The notes beneath the pieces were generated by a model. The model saw only the letters and a program-made list of their open reading frames with translations. It had not been told where the DNA came from and searched no databases. A DNA stretch of 64,000 nt. It comes from Pseudazoarcus sp963975885 (GTDB taxonomy: Bacteria; Pseudomonadota; Gammaproteobacteria; Burkholderiales; Rhodocyclaceae). This document shows, one piece after another, positions 51,841 to 59,474 of this stretch (positions are counted from its first letter, which is position 1; each line of letters opens with the position of its first letter). The stretch is from the NCBI GenBank assembly GCA_963975885.1, contig CAXBIS010000004.1, positions 1 to 64,000 of the forward strand, written 5' to 3'. Both the position numbers and the translations under genes were made by a program.

Positions 51841-53268
51841 ATGATCATTTCGTTCATCGTCTTTCTGCTTGGCTTCACGCTGATCGGCGTGTCGTCGTTT
51901 CTGCTCAGCCGCGGCACCAAGCGCGACTACTACCTCGCCAGCGCCAGCATCAAGCCGTGGCTGGTGGGCCTGTCGGCGGTGGCCACCAACAACAGCGGCT
52001 ACATGTTCATCGGCGTCATCGGCTACACCTATGTCGCCGGTTTCTCGGCCTTCTGGCTGATGTTCGGCTGGATTCTGGGCGATTTTCTTGCCTCGCTGTA
52101 CGTGCATCGCCGTCTGCGCGAAGCCACCGAACATACGGGTGAGGTCAGCTACGCGGGCGTGCTCAGTCACTGGGCGGGTCAGCCGGGAGGTTCGCTGCAA
52201 CGCCTGATCGGGCTGATCTCGCTGGTGTTCCTGCTGACCTACGCGAGCGCGCAACTGGTGGCTGGCAGCAAGGCGCTGCACGTGCTGTTCGACTGGCCAT
52301 TGTGGGCGGGCGCCGTGATGGGGGCGATCATCGTCGTTCTGTATTGCCTGGCCGGCGGCATCCGCGCCTCGATCTGGACCGACGCGGCGCAGTCCATGGT
52401 CATGATCGTCGCGATGAGTGTATTGCTGGTCGTTGCGACCATGTCCCTGGGCGGTATCGAGGGTGCGTTGAGGGAAATGCGCGCCATCGACGGCTTTACC
52501 CACTGGTTCCCGGACGACGCGGCCATTCCCGGCGCGACCGGCGCGGTGCTCTTTGCCGTCGGCTGGCTGTTTGCCGGCCTGTCCGTCATCGGTCAGCCGC
52601 ACGTGATGGTGCGCTTCATGACCCTCGACGACAATCGTCGGATGCGGGCCGCGCGCGGCTGGTACTACCTGTGGTTCACGCTGTTCTACGCCGCAGCCAC
52701 CGGGGTCGGCCTGCTCTCACGCGTATATCTGGCCGACACCGCCAACTTCGACGCCGAGCTGGCGCTGCCCACGATGGCGATGGAGTTGCTGCCTCCGGTG
52801 CTGGTGGGCCTGGTCCTCGCCGGCGTATTCGCCGCCACCATGTCCACGGCCGATTCGCTGGTGCTCAGCTGCTCGGCAACGATCACGCACGACCTGTCGC
52901 CGCGTCCGATCGAACGAACCGCGTTGCTCAAGGCGAGCACCCTGCTGATCACGGCGGTAGCGCTGGCGGTCGCGCTGCTCAACAACCAGAGCGTGTTCAG
53001 CCTCGTGATCATGGCCTGGTCGGGCCTGGCCAGCGCGTTCGGCCCGTTGCTGCTGGTGTTGTGCCTCGGCCTGCGCCCCGGCCGTGCCCTGAGCATCGCC
53101 GCCGTCATCATCGGCTTCCTGGTCGCGCTCGGCTGGCGTCTGGCGCAATGGCACCAGGCAGTCTACGAAGGCATGCCCGGAATCCTCGCCGGCCTCGCGG
53201 TGTTGCTGGTCGGGCATGCCGTGGCCAGGGCCATGACCGCCCCTCGCGACCGCATGCTGCGAGAGTGA
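51841..53268 (+). CDS. sodium/solute symporter (SSF, PutP-like)
   Basis: 475 aa from the ATG at 51841 (GGAGG site). Thirteen-TM SSF fold: FTLIGVSSFLLSRGTKRDYY, ATNNSGYMFIGVIGYTYVAG, GGIRASIWTDAAQSMVMIVA and the C-terminal FAATMSTADSLVLSCSATIT of PutP-type proline transporters. Na+-driven uptake of an amino acid or related solute; not the riboswitch-controlled symporter at 57936. Convergent with the AAA ATPase gene, 4 bases apart. Confidence 0.88.
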   Translation: MIISFIVFLLGFTLIGVSSFLLSRGTKRDYYLASASIKPWLVGLSAVATNNSGYMFIGVIGYTYVAGFSAFWLMFGWILGDFLASLYVHRRLREATEHTGEVSYAGVLSHWAGQPGGSLQRLIGLISLVFLLTYASAQLVAGSKALHVLFDWPLWAGAVMGAIIVVLYCLAGGIRASIWTDAAQSMVMIVAMSVLLVVATMSLGGIEGALREMRAIDGFTHWFPDDAAIPGATGAVLFAVGWLFAGLSVIGQPHVMVRFMTLDDNRRMRAARGWYYLWFTLFYAAATGVGLLSRVYLADTANFDAELALPTMAMELLPPVLVGLVLAGVFAATMSTADSLVLSCSATITHDLSPRPIERTALLKASTLLITAVALAVALLNNQSVFSLVIMAWSGLASAFGPLLLVLCLGLRPGRALSIAAVIIGFLVALGWRLAQWHQAVYEGMPGILAGLAVLLVGHAVARAMTAPRDRMLRE

Positions 53269-53272
53269 GACC

Positions 53273-54829
53273 CTAATCGGCCATCACGCAGCGCTCTGCG
53301 GCCCACGAGCGCAGATCGGCGATGCGTTCGGCCATGACGACGGACAACGGTCTTGTGCGGGCGATTTCGGCGAGCAGCAGGGTCATGTCGGGGTCGCGGC
53401 CATCGGGCAGCGCTTCGTAGAGTGTGGAGACCACCGCCTGCTCGATCTCGGCGCCGGACATGCCTTCCGAGCGCTCGGCGAGCGTGCGCAGCTCGAAGAC
53501 CGACTCCGGCAGCTCATGGCGGGCTAGGTGGATGCGGAAGATGGTCTCGCGTGCCGGCGCGTCGGGCAGATCGACGAAGAACAGTTCGTCGAAGCGGCCC
53601 TTGCGGACCAGTTCCGGGGGCAGGGCGTGTACCTCGTTGGCGGTGGCGACGAGGAAGATGCGCGAGTCGCGCTCTGCCATCCAGGTGAGCAGCGTGCCGA
53701 GCACGCGACGCGACACCCCGCCGTCATTGCCGGAGGCATCGGCCGCGAGTCCCTTCTCGATCTCGTCGATCCACATCACCACCGGCTGCATGCCCTCGGC
53801 CGCGGTGAGTGCGTCGCGCAGCTTGCGTTCGGTCTCGCCGTGGTACTTGTCGTAGAGCGCGCCCAGATCCAGCCGGACCAACGGCACGCCCCAGTCGGCG
53901 GCGGTGACCTTGGCGGCGAGGCTCTTCCCCGTGCCCTGCACGCCGGTGATGAGCACGCCTTTGGGCGAGGGCAGACCGGGGCGGGTGACCTGGCCCAGGA
54001 AGATCGGCTTTCGCTGGTTGAGCCAGCGACGCAGGCGCAGCAGCCCGCCGATTGCATTCGGGTTGTCGAGCGTCGCCTCCAGCGTCAGGCCCGGTGTGTT
54101 CTGCTGCTTGTACTTCGCCGCGCGAATCAGGTCGTCGCGGGTGAGCGCGCTGTCGTTGCGCACCGATTGACGCATCAGCATGCGCACGTCTTCCTCGCAC
54201 AATCCTGCGGCGTAGCGCACGAGCGCGTCCTCGACCGCGTCGCCGCGTCGTACTCGCTCGCCGCCGCGTTCGAACAGCGCGATCTCCTCGCCGAGGATCT
54301 CGCGGATGCGCACCTCGTCGGGCAGTGAGAGCGCGAACGGCGCGGCGTGGCGCGCGAGCTTGGTGGGCAGCTCCAGCGACGGGCTCACCAGTACCAGCGT
54401 GCGCGCGTCTACCGCGTGATCCAGCGCGATCTCGCGCACCATGCGCAGGATGACCGGATTCTCGAGATAGCGGTGGGCGTCGAGCAGTACGTACAAGCCT
54501 TTCTGTCCGCGCTCGTCGATGAACTTCAGCGCCGCCGGCAGTGCTTCGGTGTCGGTGATCGTGCGTCCGGTGCCGCCAGCGTCGTCGCGGCGCGCGTCGT
54601 CGAGCAGATCCAGGTCGCGCCGCTCGCTCGATGTCCGTCCGGCCGAAGCGCCGTAGCGGAATCCCGGTTGCACCAGTCCGCCCGCAGCCGACCAGCGGTA
54701 CAGCGGCAGATCCAGATCGCGTGCCAGCGTCTCGAGTAGGCGCAACGCGCGCACTTCCTCCAGTGTCTCGATCGCGATGATCGGCATGGCGGAGCGGATC
54801 AGGGCCTTGAGGTCGCGCAGGTCGTTCAT
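53273..54829 (-). CDS. Ycf46-like AAA ATPase
   Basis: 518 aa. N-terminal Ycf46-type domain (about 1-270, PIIAIETLEEVRALRLLETL) that in this family replaces a P-loop with a nucleotide-interaction fold, then a complete AAA domain (about 285-500): Walker A GVQGTGKS (about 296-303), Walker B MWIDEIEKG, sensor ATANEVHALPPELVRKGRFD. Members affect protein quality control, carbonic-anhydrase use or stress; exact role unknown. Stands alone on the minus strand. Confidence 0.85.
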   Translation of the reverse strand: MNDLRDLKALIRSAMPIIAIETLEEVRALRLLETLARDLDLPLYRWSAAGGLVQPGFRYGASAGRTSSERRDLDLLDDARRDDAGGTGRTITDTEALPAALKFIDERGQKGLYVLLDAHRYLENPVILRMVREIALDHAVDARTLVLVSPSLELPTKLARHAAPFALSLPDEVRIREILGEEIALFERGGERVRRGDAVEDALVRYAAGLCEEDVRMLMRQSVRNDSALTRDDLIRAAKYKQQNTPGLTLEATLDNPNAIGGLLRLRRWLNQRKPIFLGQVTRPGLPSPKGVLITGVQGTGKSLAAKVTAADWGVPLVRLDLGALYDKYHGETERKLRDALTAAEGMQPVVMWIDEIEKGLAADASGNDGGVSRRVLGTLLTWMAERDSRIFLVATANEVHALPPELVRKGRFDELFFVDLPDAPARETIFRIHLARHELPESVFELRTLAERSEGMSGAEIEQAVVSTLYEALPDGRDPDMTLLLAEIARTRPLSVVMAERIADLRSWAAERCVMAD

Positions 54830-54915
54830 GATGGGCGGGTGGAAAGTGGCGGATACGCCATCCTACTGCGATACGGCGGATGACCACAGCAAGGCGTTTG
54901 GATTACGCTGAGCCC

Positions 54916-56103
54916 ATGAAGCTCGACGATCTCCACTCCCCGTTGCCGCGCGACGCGGTGTTGCCCTGCTACGCTGCGGGCAGTCTGCCGGCCTTGATCG
55001 GGCGCTTTGGCGCGTTTCTCGACGGCGAGCCGTGGCATGCGCCGGCGGCGGAACATGCCGACGAGAGCGTGCGGACGGTCGTGTTCATGCTGATCGACGG
55101 GCTCGGCGACAACTACCTGCGGCGTTTCGGAGCCGGCAGTACGCTGCTCGCGCATCGTCGCGGGCGGCTCACCTCGGTCTTTCCGTCGACCACCGCAAGC
55201 GCGGTGACGACGACGATGACCGGACTCTCGCCGGCCCGCCACGGGCTCACCGGCTGGCATATCCGCGACCGGCGTTTCGGTGGCATCCTCGCGCCGCTAC
55301 CCTTGGTCCGTCGCGGCGGCGACGCGCTCGCGGCGCTGCGGCTGACGCAGCGTCTGTTCCCCTACCGCACGCTCTACCAGCGGCGCGCACGGCGCAGCAT
55401 CGTTGTCTCGCCCCGATCCATCGCCTGGTCGCGCTTCTCGCTGCGGCACACGCGCGGCGCGCGTATTCGTGGCTATGGTGCTGCGGCCGAAGGCATGGCC
55501 GAGGCCGTCGTGCGCGCGGTGCGCGAGCTGGGGCCGGAGGGCGGCTTCGTGCACGCCTACTACCCGCTGTTCGACACGCTCAGCCACGAATTCGGCAGCA
55601 CATCGAACGCGGCACAGGCCGAATTCCGGCGTATCGATCGGGTTTTCGGTGAACTGACGGGACGGCTGGCCGGGCAGGGCTGCGCAGTGGTGGCGACAGC
55701 CGACCACGGTTTCACCGACGCGTCCGACGCGCGCACCGTGGACCTGGGCGATCATCCGCGACTCGAGGCGATGCTCGAATGCCCGCTGTTCGGTGAGCGC
55801 CGCGCAGCGTTCTGTGCGGTGCGTCGCGGTCGCGAGGCCGACTTCGAGGCCGCAGCGCGCGAGGCCTTCGCCGGCATGGCGGTGGTCGCGCGTTCGCGCG
55901 ATCTGATCGCCGCCGGCCTGTTCGGGCCGGGGCCGCTCAATCCGCGTCTGGCCGAGCGCACCGGTACGCATACGCTGCTGATGGAACCGGGCTGGACAGT
56001 GCTCGATCGCCTTCCGGGCGAGACGCCGCACCGGATGATTGGCGTGCACGGCGGCCTGTCGCCGGACGAGATGTGGATTCCGCTGATCGAAGCACGCTGC
56101 TGA
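54916..56103 (+). CDS. alkaline phosphatase-superfamily phosphodiesterase
   Basis: 395 aa from the ATG at 54916. FMLIDGLGDNYLRRFGAGST supplies the first metal Asp, VFPSTTASAVTTTMTGLSPA the nucleophile Thr, and TADHGFTDAS with GVHGGLSPDEMWIPL the remaining metal ligands: the type I phosphodiesterase/nucleotide pyrophosphatase fold. No signal peptide, so cytoplasmic. Substrate unknown. Divergent from the AAA gene across 86 bases. Confidence 0.85.
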   Translation: MKLDDLHSPLPRDAVLPCYAAGSLPALIGRFGAFLDGEPWHAPAAEHADESVRTVVFMLIDGLGDNYLRRFGAGSTLLAHRRGRLTSVFPSTTASAVTTTMTGLSPARHGLTGWHIRDRRFGGILAPLPLVRRGGDALAALRLTQRLFPYRTLYQRRARRSIVVSPRSIAWSRFSLRHTRGARIRGYGAAAEGMAEAVVRAVRELGPEGGFVHAYYPLFDTLSHEFGSTSNAAQAEFRRIDRVFGELTGRLAGQGCAVVATADHGFTDASDARTVDLGDHPRLEAMLECPLFGERRAAFCAVRRGREADFEAAAREAFAGMAVVARSRDLIAAGLFGPGPLNPRLAERTGTHTLLMEPGWTVLDRLPGETPHRMIGVHGGLSPDEMWIPLIEARC

Positions 56104-56136
56104 AACGGCAGACGCCCGGGGCTGTCTCGCTGCCTG

Positions 56137-57435
56137 TCAGCGCGAGGCCGAGCGTGGCGGCCGGGCCAGTCCGAAATGGCCGCGCAGCGTGGCGTGCTCG
56201 TAGTCCTGGCGGAACAGGCCGCGCTTCTGCAGTACCGGGATCACGTGGTCGACGAAGTCTTCCACGCTGCCGGGCTCGGCAGGGGGCATCAGGTTGAAGC
56301 CGTCGGCGCCGCCGTTGCGAACCCACAGCTCCATCTTGTCGGCGATCTGCTCGGGCGTGCCGACCATGGTGCAGTGGCCGCCGCCGGCTGCGAGCCGACC
56401 GAGCAGCTGGCGCACGGTGGGCTGTTCGGTTTCGATGATGCGCAGCACCGTGGCGTAGCGCCCCTTCGGGCCCTTGAAGGCCTCGAGCGGCGGCAGCGGT
56501 GGCACCGGGGCGTCGAGCTCCCAGCTCGTGCAGTCCTGGTCGATGAAGGTCTGCAGTTGCCGCAGCGAGCTCTCAGTCGGCAGCAGTTCGTCCAGTTCGC
56601 GCTGCTTGGCGCGGGCTTCGGCTTCGGTGGAGCCGACGTAGGTGACCAGGCCCGGCAGGATCGGCACCGGCGCGTCGCGCCCGGCGGCCTTCACGCTTTC
56701 ACGGATGGCGTTGTAGTAGGCCTGCGCCGAGGGCAGGTCGTAGGCGACGGCATAGATGGCCTCGGCGTACTTGCCGGCCAGTGCGCGGCCTTCGTCCGAG
56801 GCGCCGGCCTGGATCAGCACCGGATTGCCCTGCGGCGGACGCGGTACGGTGAGCGGGCCGTCGACCAGGAAGTGCTGGCCGTGGTGATTGATCTTGCGCA
56901 CGCGCTCGGGGTCGGCATACAGGCCGTGGCGGTCGTTGAGCACGGCGCCGTCGTCCCAGCTGTCCCACAGCGCCAGCACGGCCTGGATGAATTCGTCGGC
57001 GCGGGCGTAGCGCTCGGCGTGGCCGGGCATGGACTCATAGCCGTGGTTGCGTGCTTCGGCGTCGAACATCGAAGTGACGACGTTCCAGCCCACACGGCCG
57101 CCCGAGATGTGGTCGAGCGAGCCGATCAGCCGTGCGGCGTGAAACGGCGTGTAGAAGGTGCTCGACACCGTGCAGATCAGGCCGATGCGGCGGGTGGCGC
57201 GGGCCATGGCGGTGAGCATGGTGACCGGTTCGAGGAACCAGCGCGGGCCGTCGGTGAGATTGACGGCGGCGTGGCCGTCGGCCAGGAACACGGCGTCAAG
57301 CTTGCCGCGCTCGGCCAGTTGCGCCATCTCCTCGTAAAAGCGGATGTCGCCCAGACGCTCGACCGGCGAGTCGGGGTGGCGCCATGCGGCGTTGTGGTGG
57401 CCGCAGCCGAACAGGAAAAGGTTGATGTGCATCAT
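56137..57435 (-). CDS. flavin-dependent monooxygenase (LLM, NtaA/SnaA/DszA family)
   Basis: 432 aa. TIM-barrel luciferase-like protein of the FMNH2-dependent NtaA/SnaA/DszA group: FFLFGCGHHNAAWRHPDSPV at the start, FLEPVTMLTAMARATRRIGL, SLDHISGGRVGWNVVTSMFD, and QAGASDEGRALAGKYAEAIY are family blocks. Uses FMNH2 from a separate reductase and O2 to attack C-S, C-N or C-H bonds. A minus-strand TPP riboswitch lies upstream (57629-57710) with an SDR remnant between, so it is probably switched off by thiamin pyrophosphate and acts on a thiamin-related compound; the reaction is inference. Confidence 0.88.
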   Translation of the reverse strand: MMHINLFLFGCGHHNAAWRHPDSPVERLGDIRFYEEMAQLAERGKLDAVFLADGHAAVNLTDGPRWFLEPVTMLTAMARATRRIGLICTVSSTFYTPFHAARLIGSLDHISGGRVGWNVVTSMFDAEARNHGYESMPGHAERYARADEFIQAVLALWDSWDDGAVLNDRHGLYADPERVRKINHHGQHFLVDGPLTVPRPPQGNPVLIQAGASDEGRALAGKYAEAIYAVAYDLPSAQAYYNAIRESVKAAGRDAPVPILPGLVTYVGSTEAEARAKQRELDELLPTESSLRQLQTFIDQDCTSWELDAPVPPLPPLEAFKGPKGRYATVLRIIETEQPTVRQLLGRLAAGGGHCTMVGTPEQIADKMELWVRNGGADGFNLMPPAEPGSVEDFVDHVIPVLQKRGLFRQDYEHATLRGHFGLARPPRSASR

Positions 57436-57445
57436 GGTGGTGGCC

Positions 57446-57577
57446 TCAGTGCTTCATCAGTCCGTTGTCCACGAGCAGGTTCTGTCCGGTGACCGTGCGT
57501 GATGTGCGCGTCGAATCCGCGACCGGCACCGGCGACGAGGGCGAGCTGTTGCGTGACGTGGCGGACTTGCTGGACAT
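57446..57577 (-). pseudogene. collapsed short-chain dehydrogenase (SDR) gene
   Basis: Between the TPP riboswitch and the monooxygenase, one minus-strand frame ends RTVTGQNLLVDNGLMKH-stop, the C-terminus of 3-oxoacyl-ACP-reductase-like SDRs, while a second frame just upstream reads VTQQLALVAGAGRGF, the Rossmann N-terminus. Only these two ends remain, joined out of frame after loss of about 200 codons. Reads as a once intact riboswitch-controlled SDR before the monooxygenase, deleted internally. A short chimeric peptide could still be made but not an enzyme. Confidence 0.7.
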
Positions 57578-57628
57578 GGATTTCCCTTGTGATGAAGCTG
57601 GCAAGGGAGATGCACGATCGGGTGCGTG

Positions 57629-57710
57629 AGGACATCCCTTCGCCAGTACGAGCTGGATCAGGTTCGACGGGTGTGATCTCAGTCCGCAGATGCAGGACAC
57701 CCCGTGTCGG
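57629..57710 (-). promoter_or_regulatory. TPP riboswitch upstream of SDR remnant and monooxygenase
   Basis: On the minus strand GACACGGGGTGTCC, CTGAGATCACACCC, AACCTGATCCAG and a closing GGGATGTC show the THI-box conserved blocks in order: GGGG/GGTG, CUGAGA, ACCC, ACCUGAUC and the closing stem. When TPP binds, downstream expression is usually turned down. The AUAAUGCCAGCG block is degenerate here (TCGTACTGGCGAAGGGA). Controls the leftward genes 57446 and 56137. Confidence 0.85.
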
Positions 57711-57792
57711 GAGCAGAACATATCACGGAAGGGCGCTTTCGCGACGCGCCGGTCTGGGTTGAGGGGGGCGCAGGCGGTATAATCCGCAGCTT

Positions 57793-57881
57793 GATCCTGG
57801 GGGAGCCGCGTGCGGCTGAGAGATGGCGCGAGTCATGACCCCAATACTTGATCCGGGTAATGCCGGCGTAAGGAAGGATGC
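57793..57881 (+). promoter_or_regulatory. TPP riboswitch upstream of the symporter
   Basis: Plus strand: CTGGGGGAGCC, GGCTGAGAGATG, ATGACCCCAATACTTGATCC, GGGTAATGCCGGCGTAAGGA and GGATG closing against GATCC: all THI-box blocks in order. Opens the leader of the Na+/solute symporter at 57936, back to back with the minus-strand riboswitch 83 bases away. Confidence 0.93.
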
Positions 57882-57935
57882 TCCGCTCTCATCCAGTGCG
57901 GGCTCCGGCCGTCGCCGTCACAGGAGTTCCGCCCC

Positions 57936-59387
57936 ATGCTCACCACCCAGGCCGCCATCGCGTGGCTGACCTTCTTTGCCGCCGCCTTTGCCATCGCCGG
58001 CATGGCCTACGCCCGCCGGTATCGTGGCAACCTCGAGGAATACATCGTCGCCCGCAACAGTCAGGGGTCGGTTGCGACCATCATGACCTTGCTGGCCTCG
58101 TCTCTGGGTGCGTGGATCCTGTTCTCGCCGGCGCAGGCGGCCACCTGGGGCGGTCTGGCCGCCGTCATCGGTTACGCGCTGGGCGCGATGTCGCCACGCA
58201 TCGCCATGATTCCCTTGGGGCGCCGCATGCGCGAGCTGATGCCCAACGGCCATTCGCTGACCGAATTCCTGATCGCGCGCTACGGCCGGCCGATGTACTG
58301 GCTGACGCTGCTGATCATGATCTTCTACATGTTCATCGCGCTCACGGCCGAGTTGACCGCCATCGGCAAGCTGGTGCAGTTGCTGGCGCCGGTGCCGCTG
58401 TGGGTGAGCGCCGCCATCGTGATGGTGGCGACGCTGATCTACACCACTTACGGCGGGCTGCGCGCGTCGATCTTCACCGACAAGATGCAGGTCATCCTCA
58501 TCATTCCGCTGGTGGGCGCGCTGATCGGGCTCGGCTGGCAGGTCACCGGCGGCATCGGTCCGGTGGTCGAGCGTCTGCAGGAAACCGCGCCGCGGCTGCT
58601 CGACCTCGGTGACATGGCCGGCATCAAGGCCGGCCTGACCTTCTTCTTCGCCATCCTGCTGACCGGCATCTTCCACCAGGGCAACTGGCAGCGCATCTAC
58701 TCGGCCAAGGACATCCCCTCCATGCGTCGCGGTTTTCTGCTGGGCGGCGTGCTGGTGGTGCCCTTCATCTTCATCATGGGTCTGTTCGGCCTGGCCTTCA
58801 TGGCGCTCACGCCGGGCGGGGACGACTCCGTCGCCCTGTTTGCCGTGATCCTGTCGGAAATTCCGATGTGGCTGGCGATCGCATTGATTCCGCTGGGCAT
58901 CGCGCTGGTCATGTCCAGCGTGGATACCGGCATCAGCGCCATTTCCAGCATCGTCGCTGTGGACGTGGGCCGCGCCGTGCCCGCGGCCAGCCCGGCCAGC
59001 CTGATGCGTCTGGCGCGCTGGCTGGTGGTGGTGATGGCGATCCCCGCCCTGATGGTGGCGGCGCAGGGCTACAGCGTGCTGTATCTGTTCCTGCTGGCCG
59101 ATCTGCTGTGCGCGGCGGCGGCCTTCCCGGTGTTCTTCGGCCTGTTCAGCCGTGCACACGATGGTTTTGCCGCCATGGCCGGCACGCTGGCGGGCCTGGT
59201 GGCCGGTCTGGTGATGTTCCCGATGCCGGGGGCACCGATGACCCACCTGCTCGAATCGTTCCTGCTGGCGGCGGTGGTGCCGGTGGTGGTGATCTACGCG
59301 CTGCGCTTCGTGCGCCGTGGCAACGCGGCCTTTGATCTGGACTCGCTGTCCGCGACCACGCGCAAGCTCAGTCAGGAACACATCTGA
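57936..59387 (+). CDS. Na+/solute symporter under TPP riboswitch (ThiV-like)
   Basis: 483 aa from the ATG at 57936. SSF fold: ARRYRGNLEEYIVARNSQGS, GGLRASIFTDKMQVILIIPL, NWQRIYSAKDIPSMRRGFLL, SSVDTGISAISSIVAVDVGR. The riboswitch leader links it to thiamin metabolism; SSF-type transporters (ThiV) have been predicted as thiamin-precursor importers from such leaders. Inner membrane, Na+-driven. It likely carries thiamin or its pyrimidine or thiazole part; a degradation product is possible. Ends at a bidirectional terminator before the TonB receptor. Confidence 0.85.
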   Translation: MLTTQAAIAWLTFFAAAFAIAGMAYARRYRGNLEEYIVARNSQGSVATIMTLLASSLGAWILFSPAQAATWGGLAAVIGYALGAMSPRIAMIPLGRRMRELMPNGHSLTEFLIARYGRPMYWLTLLIMIFYMFIALTAELTAIGKLVQLLAPVPLWVSAAIVMVATLIYTTYGGLRASIFTDKMQVILIIPLVGALIGLGWQVTGGIGPVVERLQETAPRLLDLGDMAGIKAGLTFFFAILLTGIFHQGNWQRIYSAKDIPSMRRGFLLGGVLVVPFIFIMGLFGLAFMALTPGGDDSVALFAVILSEIPMWLAIALIPLGIALVMSSVDTGISAISSIVAVDVGRAVPAASPASLMRLARWLVVVMAIPALMVAAQGYSVLYLFLLADLLCAAAAFPVFFGLFSRAHDGFAAMAGTLAGLVAGLVMFPMPGAPMTHLLESFLLAAVVPVVVIYALRFVRRGNAAFDLDSLSATTRKLSQEHI

Positions 59388-59423
59388 TTGCTGTCGGTGG
59401 CCAGCCGCCGGCTGGAATGCCAC

Positions 59424-59459
59424 AAAAACGGGCCTTGGCTAACGCCGGGGCCCGTTTTT
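59424..59459. terminator. bidirectional terminator between symporter and TonB receptor
   Basis: AAAAACGGGCC and GGCCCGTTTTT pair (11 bp) around a 14-base loop, with T runs on both strands after the stem. Lies between two convergent, riboswitch-controlled genes. Confidence 0.85.
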
Positions 59460-59474
59460 CATGGCAGTCAGCGA

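Noticed and set aside
57918..59423. 501-aa His/Gln-rich open frame antisense to the symporter
   Set aside because: Mirrors the symporter codons; no domain or signal; His/Gln richness is the usual artefact of reversed membrane-protein codons.
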